Shown: positions 33,341-43,082 of the stretch, piece after piece
Position numbering within the stretch: position 1 is the first letter of the stretch
Layout: each line of letters starts with the position of its first letter
Assembly (NCBI GenBank): GCA_021234155.1
Contig: JAJEKV010000086.1
Coordinates: 3,273,461-3,337,460 of the forward strand
Direction: 5' to 3'
Source of the DNA: Isoetes taiwanensis
Lineage: Eukaryota > Streptophyta > Lycopodiopsida > Isoetales > Isoetaceae
Length of the DNA stretch: 64,000 nt
Position numbers and translations under genes: made by a program
The notes under the pieces: model-generated
What the model saw: only the letters and a program-made list of their open reading frames with translations
The model's database searches: none
What the model was told of the DNA's origin: nothing

Positions 33341-35309
33341 TTAAATCTTGGCTGAAAAAGGGCAAAATGTCGCCTCTTGACTTTTATGATGAAGAACTGT
33401 GGGGTAAGGCCAGGCGAGCCCGTTAAGGCGAGCCAGTGGCTGCACCCCGCGTAATGGCCATACATTTCCCCTCTAAATGTTAGGGCAGTCCACATTACGT
33501 GCCGCCCCTTTTGCTCAATCCCACGAGCACCAGCAGCCTACCACGTGGCACTAGCAGCCTACCAGGTGGGACAGAAAAGTTATAGGATGTAATAAGGGTG
33601 ATAATATGGAGAAATGTGGCCTGCCCTAACATTTAGAAGCCCAAAGCCCAAAAATGTAGGATACTAGTAATAGTGCCCTTGAGAACCTATTAATGAACTT
33701 ACTCGATTCAATCCACATACCTTTGTGATTTTCATATAAACTATCTCTTGTGATGCCAAAACAACTCTGGATTTTATCATTTAGTCATTAATTTTGAAAT
33801 GTATGCAAAGCTTAACAACACACGTATAAAATTTAGCCTAACATAGTATATGTTATAGGTCAAGGGTAGGTAGGTATCATGTGTGCTTTGGAATGGCACA
33901 TAAATTTACATCAATAATTCGTATTCAATAGCAATGTATTCTTGCGTCTAAACTTGAAACTTGAATCATATTATGTCCTGCCCTTATTAGATTTTTCTTA
34001 GGTAGTCCTTTATCAAGATGATTTTGTAACAATGTTTTATGATATGACATGTATATAGTTCTATGACTTTTATTTGTGTTGATTGTTGGAAAATGCTGGG
34101 TTTAGAGGTGTCTAGGGCAATGGAATGTATGATAACTGATAGATGGAAACAATTTTTGTGAACGTAACATCGATAATTGAGGCTTGGGGCAATGGAATGG
34201 AAGTTAATTTGTTTCGATTATTGGTTAATGTTCAATATGTGGTTTAGAGGTATCTAAGGCGATGAAATATATATAGTGGTGGATTATCGTTGCTAATGCT
34301 AATTAAAATTTAGCAATGGAAACCATAAACTCAGTTATGGGAACTTACAACTAATGCTTCGAGCATTTGTAGCATGATTTGAAATACTGTAAAGGTTTAC
34401 ATAGCAAATATGGTCATTGCAATACACAAATTAAATGGAATAATAATAAAAATACTTATAGAGAGGATTTACATGATGTTGGCAAGAGCATTGTAACTTG
34501 TAAAACAATTATTTAGGGTCATTATAGTTGATGTAATTAATCAGTATAACATTGTTCTAGCTTATGTCTTGAAAATTCTAGCATAATCGTGTTCTATTTG
34601 TGTTCAACAATAGTGGTGTGGTTAGGGTTAAATATATTCTAGTATTCTTATGTCATATTCGTATTTAACAGCGGTGTCATATTCGTGTTAATAGTGTCGT
34701 ATTTCTGACAATTCAAATTTTGTATGTATTATCTTTGTCTATTTATCTATTTTGTCTTTTTAGGTGCTGCAGAATCTTATAAATGTCAGTGGTTTATCTT
34801 AATGAAGTGAATGCTACTTGAATATTTTGATTGTTACATTTCAACATATTTGATCTTCAAATTTAATATAACAACATTTGCTTATGATTCAAGTCTTATG
34901 CAGAAGCATTGAAGTGTAGAGAGATTTCTCTTTTACATTTTTGGACGATGACGGAGTTCATCGATTTATCCAAAATAACAAGTTCTGGTATATTTTATTG
35001 TTATATTACTGTCGTTTTATATTTGTTACCTAATTATTCACTCTTTCAGATGTAGTTGGACGTTCTCGTTGAGATGCAAGGGGCGCCTTAGATCCCTGAA
35101 AGCTATTTATGTATAAACTAAAATCCAACTATTTGATATTTTACAGGGATCATTCGTCATCAATTGATCTATACTCACAACATATTAATTTTATTGATGT
35201 GTATATTCTTGCATATGTATAAGTATAGATTGAACAGGTTATAGTGTCATTGTGACTTGGCTGAAGTTGCACAAGTATAGACTTGGAGGATGTATCTTAG
35301 TTCAATTGG
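33341..35309. other. Unassigned AT-rich spacer
   Basis: Only a small doubling near 33528-33570 (AGCAGCCTACCACGTGG type) was seen. No gene. Confidence 0.5.
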
Positions 35310-35447
35310 AGCAGAGTACTTGGAGTTTACAATTTAAAAGCAAAGTATTTGGAGCAACAACTTAGAAGTAGATATTTGGAGCAACTTAAAGCGAAGTACT
35401 TGGAGCAAAGCATTTGAAGTTTTGAAGTAAAGTATTTGGAGCTCAAT
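35310..35447. repeat. Degenerate AAGTACTTGGAGCAA repeat
   Basis: About six variants of RAAGTAYTTGGAGCAA with irregular spacing. Confidence 0.7.
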
Positions 35448-35894
35448 TTTAAAGAGTGCCGCAGTTTTTCCTTTTGCTTCCCACAAAAGGTTTTTTTTTT
35501 TAACCCGGGCACATGACTAAGGATGCAAGGGGGTATGTTTGGTGTGTGCGCAACCTTGGTCACTTCTGATGTGACGTTCCAGGCATTTATACGGTATACG
35601 TATGCACGCCGGGACACGTCACTAGGACATAAGGGGGTAATTGTCTAAGTGGGAGTCGACCACAATGGTTTTATTTAGCTATGTTAATAAATCCATTGTG
35701 GATAATTATAAAGTATATAGCCTAATTACCCTAATTAAGCTAAATTAGTTAATTAGATTTAGCACCAACAAGGGGATGCCACTTGGTCCAAATTGATTGG
35801 GCAAGGCATGGTTTCCATTTTGGACACCCAAATTAGGGCTTTTGTGCCCCAATTCGAATTAGGAGCAGCTGGAGATGGAGGAGAGGAGCTGCTG

Positions 35895-35998
35895 GGCGTC
35901 CAAGGAGCAGTTGAGCGCCCAAGGACTGTTGCTGAGCGCCCAAGGACTGTTGCTGAGCGCCCAAGGAGCAGCTGAGCGTCCAAGGACTGTTGTTGACC
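35895..35998. repeat. LTR minisatellite, 19-22 bp unit
   Basis: Units such as GACTGTTGCTGAGCGCCCAA and GAGCAGTTGAGCGCCCAAG, about five copies. The sister LTR at 52250-52375 has at least six in a different order. Confidence 0.8.
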
Positions 35999-36170
35999 CC
36001 CCGAATTGCCAGACACCCACTAGCTGTCGCTGCCACCCTAGTTACAGCAAGATGGAAGCACCCCACGATAATGGTTCCAGCCGAAACACTGGTTAGTGGT
36101 AGTTTAACTTGCAAATTATAGAATAATACTCTAGTATTCTTTTCTGGCTAGTTTTGGCTGAGATTAACCC

Positions 36171-37191
36171 TTCTTGCACTGCGACTCGCATGAAACCAAC
36201 AAAGCGCCCGATAGATAGGCTTCTCATTCATCTCAGCAGATTTTCTACAATGGTGGATAGTGGGTAGCCGCACTATCCAATTATATCGCTTGGACCCCAA
36301 AAATACAATGCTAACAGATGTTTGGTTGGTGTACCTGCCGAAAGCTTATCACCGGGATTAAAAAACCCCGCCCTTTCGGGTTTTCGAGGAAAAACCCTAG
36401 TGATAAACCTTCGGCAAGGGGCTTAGACAAACGCTAGGCAGAGAAATCGCTCCCAAAAACCCACGAATGGAGAAGTCGAAACAGATGCCGCTCGCCAACC
36501 TGTACATGCACATCACCAACACCAAAAAAACAAAACAAAACAAACCTCCCAGAGTGGAGGGGCTGATCTGTACGTGCCCTTGCGACAAATATAATAAACA
36601 AAGAAGGGGGGGAGGGTGGGTTCAAAGAGAAATAGGTACTGCTGAGAGAAGAGGAAGCGCCGATGAAACGTCGATGAAGAATTCCGCAATAAGTAGCAAA
36701 CGCCCAACCTGATGAACGGCCCAAAATGCATGCGATGCATGCATGCGACGCATGCAATGCATGCATGCTCGTCTTGAGCAAGAATGGCGATTCGCTACGC
36801 GAATCGACGACATTCTTGCACTGCGACTCGCATGAAACCAACAAAGCGCCCGAATACCAAAGGACTTCCTTAACAAACTAGGATCGAGGACGAAGGTCAC
36901 AGGATGAAGGCTAAAGGCCGGAAAAGACAGCAAGAAAGCAACGCCAAATTGGCCAAACCAGGCAGGAAGAAGCCCCTCCCCTGCCTGGAAACAATTCAAA
37001 GAGAAATAGGTACTGCTGAGAGAAGAGGAAGCGCCGATGAAACGTCGATGAAGAATTCCGCAATAAGTAGCAAACGCCCAACCTGATGAACGGCCCAAAA
37101 TGCATGCGATGCATGCATGCGACGCATGCAATGCATGCATGCTCGTCTTGAGCAAGAATGGCGATTCGCTACGCGAATCAACGACATTCTT
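36171..37191. mobile_element. Tandem pair of related small elements sharing TTCTT target duplications
   Basis: Element 1 is 36176-36812 and element 2 is 36818-37186. TTCTT precedes, separates and follows them (36171, 36813, 37187), while the sister LTR has a single TTCTT at this site (near 52550). Both share the first about 36 bases (GCACTGCGACTCGCATGAAA...) and the last about 191 bases (from CAAAGAGAAATAGGTACTGC to CGACGACA), but the middles are unrelated (about 410 and 143 bp). The right end holds an ATGCATGC-rich palindrome and a hairpin, GATTCGC-TAC-GCGAATC. Superfamily unknown. Minus-strand frames through it are repeat-driven. Confidence 0.75.
36320..36432. repeat. Hairpin element inside element 1
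   Basis: TGCCGAAAGCTTATCAC at 36336 pairs with GTGATAAACCTTCGGCA near 36399 with two mismatches. The outer flanks GTTTG/CAAAC also pair. MITE-like. Confidence 0.6.
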
Positions 37192-37306
37192 TGGTAATTA
37201 GGAATACTTTTCAATTATGAATGATGCTCTGTTATGGAATGGTCGATGTCCCTATGAGTTAGTTCAGTAGTTCCAGTAAACAGGGAATAAAAGAAGCACA
37301 ATTTCA

Positions 37307-37857
37307 TTAATTATGGACAATACCTGAATTTATGGACCATTTTTTAGTACACTTGCATGAATGACTCATTTTCATACACTGGTTGACATCCCCTGCAAGT
37401 GCTGCATATGCCTCAGCAACATGCATGGGTATCTTAATAGTATTAGGTATCTTCTTCTTGTTTGTTGGCTCCCAAGCGTAGTCGATAGTCTCCAGTTCTA
37501 TGTGGTCACTTGCAGTCATTGGCCTCCATCTCTTCTTCCAGCAATTGGCATAGGGACAGGCTCCCAATAAGTCGCTTGTATAGTCTCAGAGTTCTTTTTC
37601 TTATCATCCATTTAGGGTCCTTCAGTAGCATACCCTGCCCATGTCAAACACAAGTTATCATCAGGACGTGCCACTATAAACGTAACCTCTTTATCTTTGA
37701 ATGGATTGAATTCTGGTATAGGTTTATCTGTCCACGGAGCAACGTTCCTTGCGGTGATGGCTTGACGCTTTGTGCTACATGATGGGCCATTCTCAAACTC
37801 CAAAACTAGAGGCCCAATGTGCCCTATCAACCTCTCATCATCATCAGAGATGTGCAC
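37307..37857 (-). pseudogene. Conserved transposon-associated protein (sister of 6905-7447), frame-broken
   Basis: The N-terminal half (37857-37612) begins MHISDDDERLIGHIG and includes PWTDKPIPEFNPFKDKEVTF, then VARPDDN and WAGYATEGP before a stop. The C-terminal half (37567-37307) has ANCWKKRWRPMTASDHIELE, AWEPTNKKKIPNT and VAEAYAALAGD. Together they parallel the other copy, which is intact where this is broken and vice versa. Conserved Trp, Pro and Asp residues suggest a folded domain. It lies at the left end of the transposon, reading outward. Function unknown; it could be a transposon accessory protein or the tail of a transposase. Confidence 0.45.
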
Positions 37858-38556
37858 ATGTTTATTGAAATATATAAAAGATATGAAATCACATACCTAT
37901 TTCTGTTTTGTACAAATAAATCGTCCACTTGCAAGAGAAATTTCACTGTAAGACCTTTATGGATGGCTCGATCAAATGGACCTTCATATTCCTACAACGA
38001 GTCCACCAGTATACTGAGAATAGATAGTGCCAACTTCGATGAAAGTGCATTCTTATCGAAAAGTGCAGTAGCTCAGGTCTGGGATGACACATACAGCTTT
38101 GGCATTATAGTAGTCCATATATAATGAAATAGTCCAAAAATGAAAGTTGAGATTGCTAGGCAGATAGAACCCTTGGGTTCAATCCAATAGTGTTCAATCC
38201 TAGAAATTGGTCAGAGACTGTAACATCCCAGTCTGTAAGAAAATACGAGACTATTCCCGAAGATATTGTGATGCCATGCCTGCCAGATGTCACATTCTAA
38301 TTATTCAAGGTATACCTAGTTAATGGTGTTGCCCCATTACATCTTCCACCTGCCTTTCTTTAGAGTTCGAAGGTGCTGGCTCAATGTCAATCTGATGCAC
38401 AACATCATGGTTCTAGAGTCTTTAGGCTCCCCTAGAGTATCTGCACCCTCCATAACAAACCCTTTGGCAACCAGACGTCCACCTTTGAATGTCAGGAACC
38501 CTTCGGTTATGGATCTTCAATCCTAGAAACTGGTCACACACGACAAAAGATATATC

Positions 38557-38915
38557 ATTACAAATTGGGCGGCCGCCTCATTTCAAGCACAATACACATG
38601 AAAATCATATCAAAACTTGGTGAAAATGTCTTTAAAAAAAAAGAGAGAGAAAACTTGACTCACATTAATGAGCCCAAATTGGGTAGACAACCAATTTTGA
38701 GCCAACCAAATTGGGCGTCCGCCCAATTTATGGGCTAATTTTTTTTTTTTTTTTTTTGCCCTTAAATTGGGCGCTCGCCCAATTTGGGCCTACAAAATTG
38801 AGCGCCCGCCTTATTTGGGCTCTCCAAATTGGCCGTCTACCCTATTTCAATGCATAAGATTCGGCCTTACATGTGCATAAAATTGGGCGCATCCCATTTC
38901 GTTGCACGAGATTTG
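38557..38915. repeat. Cluster of GC-palindromes in AT-rich DNA
   Basis: Degenerate copies of AATTGGGCGYYCGCCCAATT recur about six times between T-runs. Confidence 0.75.
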
Positions 38916-39954
38916 GTCTTCAGCATGCTGTGCCTGCACATCCTTAATTAAAACCCTACCACAACTAGCTATGTGATTTCAGATAAAAGCTCGAACCTCT
39001 TCTTGAAGCCTAAGATGTGTCTCATCATCTCATCATGAGTGTCGCAATGCGTAATGCAACTCTTAGCTAAGAGCATTAACCAAAGGAGATCAACGCACGA
39101 TTAAACATTTAAATTACAATAAAAACTACTCTAGAATAGCAATAAGATTACAACTTCAAAAGAAAACTACAAAAGTAGTAGTGCATTACACTATTATATG
39201 CTATGTGTGAATAAAAAAGATAAAATCTACCTTGTGGTGGCAAAACGGCTAGTCAAGAGCGCCAAAGATGGATGGTAAGATGTCGAGAACATAGAATGGG
39301 TAGTGGGAAAATTCAAATTTGAATTTTGAATTTAAATAACCACACACGTGGCAACTTTATTTTAAATTTTAAATAGTCATAAAAAGGGGGTTTATTTTGT
39401 GACGCATTATGGGCCCACCAAATATCCCCATGATCTTTCCTTATGATGCCACGTGCCATCCTCCATGCAACCTTTATCCATGTGCTTTTTAAATATTAGG
39501 TCATCATTTTAGAGCTACAAGGTGGTTGTTTTCTTCCTCCTCCATTGGGTGTGCTCGTCCAGGAAGGTGCCCATGTTTTAGAAGACTTTTTGAAGCATTT
39601 TTGCATGTCCAAGACCGTGAAAGATTAGTGCATTTCATTTTTTTTATTGCTTTTATTCTTTTTATATAGTTTTGTCCTCCTTACATGCTTTATATACGCA
39701 CATCAAATGTTGTTCCCTTACTTTTTGACATGGATGACCCTTCCTTTTCTTGCTTTTGGTGGGGATACATGTCCTTGCTTTTCTCTTATCTTGCTATTGG
39801 ACATGCATGTTGCCCACCAGCAAAGAACACTTGCTAACATAGAGCCCCTCCAAGCACTCAGAACAAGCATTCCAATGAGCTAATGCACGCCTAAAACAGA
39901 GTCCAAAACCAAAAGTTATTTCGAGAAACCTACACTACCAGCCTTGAGCCCCCT
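38916..39954. other. Transposon interior without recognised content
   Basis: AT-rich; a 78-codon frame at 39647-39883 is not recognised. Confidence 0.45.
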
Positions 39955-40690
39955 CAAATTGGGCGCCCGCCCAATTTAAGCCCAATTTACGAGCCCATTT
40001 CTATAAATAGTATGCTTGATTAGTACCTCTATCAAAGCCCTCTGAACAAGCTTTCCAACGAGATAAAAAATGCCAAAATCGGAGTCTGGATGCATAAATT
40101 ATGTCAAAAAAGGGATTTTGCCTCCTCGAAGCCCTCCAAATTGGGCGCCCGCCCAATTTGAGCCCAATTTACGAGCCCATCTCTATAAATAGTATGTTTC
40201 ATTAGTGCTCTATCAAAGCCCTCTGAACAAGCGTTCCAACGAGATAAAAAATGCCAAAATCGGAGTCTAGATGCAAAAGTTATGTCAAAAAATCTATTCT
40301 GCCACCCGGAACCCCTTAAATTGGGCGCCCGCCCAATTTGAGCTCAATTTATGAGCCCATCTCTATAAATACTATGCTTCATTAGTGCCTCTATCAAAGC
40401 CCTCTGAAGAAGCTTTCCAACGAGATAAAAAATGCCAAAATTGGAGTCTGGATGCAAAAGTTATGCCAAAAAATCTATTCTGCCACCCCAGTAGCCCTTA
40501 AATTGGGCGCCCGCCCAATTTGAGCCAAATTTGGGGACTATTTGTATAAACATTGTGCCCGATTTATCAAAGCTCTCTGCAAGTTTTCCAACGAGCTAAA
40601 GGACGTCGCAAATGGAGTCCGGATGCAAACGTCATGCCAAACAAATCTATGCTGCCACCCCGGAACCATTTAAGGGGTTCCAGGGTGGCA
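39955..40690. repeat. Tandem array, about 181-bp unit, four copies
   Basis: Units start at 39955, 40138, 40318 and 40500. Each begins with the hairpin AATTGGGCGCCCGCCCAATT and contains TATAAATA, CTATCAAAGCCCTCTGAA and CTTTCCAACGAGATAAAAAA. The fourth is diverged. Confidence 0.9.
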
Positions 40691-40765
40691 GAATAGTATG
40701 TTCTTTAGTTCGTTAGAAAGCTTGTTCAGAGGACTTTAATAAACATAATAATTAAGCATAATATT
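40640..40765. repeat. Inverted partial copy of the 181-bp unit
   Basis: CCACCCCGGAACCATTTAAG is followed by its own near-complement GGGGTTCCAGGGTGGCAG, and the inverted unit continues to about 40765 (GAAAGCTTGTTCAGAGGAC). Confidence 0.8.
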
Positions 40766-42176
40766 CATACAATGGGCTGTAAATTTGGCTCTTGGGTCAT
40801 CCAGTGTGCAAGGCAACACCATATAGCGCCCGCCCAGTTTGGCCCTTGGGGGAAAACTTTTTGCCATGCCCAGTTTGGCCCTTGAGACATAATCTTTTGT
40901 TCTAACTGAACTTTTATTGCTGTGCAGAATCAAGGGCTATGAGAGTCTTGACAAATCGAGAAGTCGGCTCCACATGAGGTAGAAGAGGAGGGAAATAAGT
41001 CACTGAGCTTCCAAGAATTCATGGAGATGACGGAAGTTTTGAATAGACATAACGCCTGCCATCTCACCTACCTACACGATTCCCGAAAGTTTGCATCATT
41101 CTAATAAAAAAAACCCCTATATTCTAAAAATTTGGGTTCATTTCGGAGGCATATGGACTTAGGAAAAGTCCATATATAATGAAATTGTGCATAAAGGGGG
41201 GTAGAGGCCTCTGAGCTTGAGTATAGAATGCTCCTAGTACTTCCTTTAACACCCTACTAGTTTCGGCCTGTGCACAAGAGCCCACCGGGTCATAGACGCT
41301 ATGGTCTGGCTTAGCACCAGACAAGGGACACAGTGGTGAAGTGGGGGTGGGGTCTTGCCGCGAACATAAAAAAGGCTCCCCAGACTCCCTACAAGTGGGC
41401 TAGGCCCGATGGCCTGGCCACGTGAGGGGCTCGGGTATGGGTCTGACACTCCCTGGGTGTAGTGGTGTGACCCGTATGGGGCACCATGCACTTTGAGTAG
41501 ATTTAGGGTGAGTAAGTTGGGCACGGATGCAGGGGTCGCTGATGCGGCACGTATTCTCTAGCTCACCCACGGAACCACTGTGATCCTGGAAGGGGACGCT
41601 TCCCCGACCTGCCTCATCGGACCAGGTGTCATGAACCTGGAGTAGGCTCAAAGGGTGATACCTTGAGTCTGCGTCTCTCCTGGCTATAGCGGCCATAGCG
41701 TGAATCGACCCATCTGCAAAGTGTGCACAAGAGGGGCGGATGGAGTGGACACCCTAGCCGATGTTCTATGCCAGCCAACGCCATGCCAAGACTCGGTCTG
41801 CTGATCTCTTGAGGCCCAACCGTCAGTCGATCCTCACTGGAGTCTGAGCCGGGGTAGAACCTGAGGTTTGGGTGTTTTCTTAGTTTTAGATGCATATTCT
41901 TAGCCATTGGTATTTGGATGGATGCGCCACCCTTCGTGGTGGTTATTTATATGTGATTTATGCTGTGTGCTAACCCTTGTATTCATGCTTCCGCAACGTA
42001 GGAGTCCCATTGAAGGCGTGGGCCGAATGACCCCTTCGTGTCCTTCTTTCGGGCACCATAATATGGGTGGCCGGAATAGACGGAGGGCCTTGCTCATGGC
42101 GAGGTGGTTGCCATGGGAGGGGAAAGTCCCCGTATGTATACGTCCGGGTGTCGTATATATTCAGGGAGCGTCACAG

Positions 42177-42192
42177 TGGTATCAGAGCCATG
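42177..42192 (+). promoter_or_regulatory. Primer-binding site of element A
   Basis: TGGTATCAGAGCCATG starts one base after the LTR. TGGTATCAGAGC is the usual plant site complementary to the 3' end of initiator methionine tRNA. Confidence 0.9.
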
Positions 42193-42631
42193 ATTCTGGT
42201 TGACCGGAATCATAGCACTGGCCAAACTCTAACTCGTAGTTCATCGGCTAGGTAGGAGGCTAAGCTAGTGTGATTGTTAGTTCTTTGATGTTTGGCTTTG
42301 TGTTAGCTTAAAGTAAGAAATTGTAGGTTTAAAGAAGTTAGGGCGATTGGAGGACCCAAGTTTGGAGGGGCTATAACTTTTTGTAGGTAGCTGGGATGAA
42401 GGCGAAAATGGCTCCATTGGATCGGGCGTACCCCAAATACCCTAGGACAGTAGTTAGCTGGCGAAAATGGTCAAGGAGGGGCCCCGAATGTCAACTCGGG
42501 CGCCGCCTGCTTTTCGGCGACTCAGGATCATGGTAGGAGCGCGTATAATGCCGTCGGCGCCCGACCGTATAAAACGCGTATTTCCGCCGTATAAAAATTT
42601 TCGTATTTTTTTTATATACATATTATTTTGC

Positions 42632-42699
42632 CGCCCCAATCTAGATTTGAACCCATGACCTCTCAACACCAAGCCTACGTGCCTACCACCACACCAAGC
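42632..42699 (-). other. tRNA-like (SINE-type) pol III promoter unit
   Basis: On the minus strand an A-box-like TGGTGTGGTGGTAGGC is followed by a B-box-like GGGTTCAAATC at tRNA-like spacing. Probably a tRNA-derived SINE head, not a functional tRNA. Confidence 0.45.
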
Positions 42700-42806
42700 T
42701 CTCTCTTGAATGCTCTCTCTTGAATGTAATTATATGTTTCACATATTTCTTATACACATATAGTACTCTATTTCTCTGCATAGCAACTTTTATATAAAAA
42801 GGCACT

Positions 42807-42860
42807 ATGGGGTCTTGAACCTTCTGCACCCAAACCAACACCTTTACCAATAAGCCAACT
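42807..42860 (-). other. Second tRNA-like unit
   Basis: On the minus strand TGGCTTATTGGTAAAGG (A-box-like) and GGTTCAAGACC (B-box-like) at shortened spacing, about 110 bp from the first unit and on the same strand. Confidence 0.4.
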
Positions 42861-42961
42861 TCTTTCTTGAAGGGATATAACCCTTTTTCTAATATTTATA
42901 GTGCATCTATTTCCCTATTTAAATTAGAGGCGTGCCTTTGGTAAACCCACGAAGTGGAGGC

Positions 42962-43075
42962 GCCATAACCGTCGGAGCAAGCTCTCTCGCCATAGCCGCC
43001 GGAGCAAGCTCTCTCGCCATAGCCGCCAGAGCAAGTTCTCTCGCCATAGCCGCCGGAGTAAGCACTCTTGCTATA
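42962..43075. repeat. Tandem repeat, 27-bp unit, four copies
   Basis: GCCATAGCCGCCGGAGCAAG plus CTCTCTC. Units start at 42962, 42989, 43016 and 43043. The minus strand reads as an ARELAPAAM repeat, but no gene continues from it. Confidence 0.9.
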
Positions 43076-43082
43076 ACTACGG

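Larger units (their letters stand above)
37296..41190 (-). mobile_element. TIR DNA transposon, 3.9 kb, inserted in LTR A
   Basis: The ends are inverted repeats: GCACAATTTCATTAATTATG at 37296 and the complement of GCACAATTTCATTATATATG ending at 41190. The sister LTR is uninterrupted here (AATAAAAGGGGGG near 52649). Flanks ATAAAAGAA and ATAAAGGGG would be an imperfect 9-bp duplication, suggesting a Mutator-like element, though this is not certain. A second, decayed copy is at 6828-8317. The minus strand encodes a conserved unrecognised protein at the left end; the rest is mostly repeat arrays. Confidence 0.75.
35570..42175 (+). mobile_element. 5' LTR of retrotransposon A, interrupted by nested insertions
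   Basis: The LTR begins TGTGACGTTCCAGGCATTTA and ends GGGAGCGTCACA at 42175, so the ends are inverted (TGTGACG/CGTCACA). A primer-binding site follows at once. LTR sequence occupies 35570-36170, 37192-37290 and 41195-42175, about 1.7 kb in total, judged by comparison with the sister LTR at 51933. The rest is inserted DNA. Confidence 0.85.

Noticed and set aside
36434-37214. Several minus-strand frames up to 177 codons with His/Ala/Met-rich repeats
   Set aside because: They come from ATGCATGC palindromes and the duplicated ends of the tandem elements; no protein family is visible.
39955-40690. Regular repeats that might suggest a CRISPR array
   Set aside because: The whole 181-bp unit is repeated, not short repeats with unique spacers, and the genome is eukaryotic.
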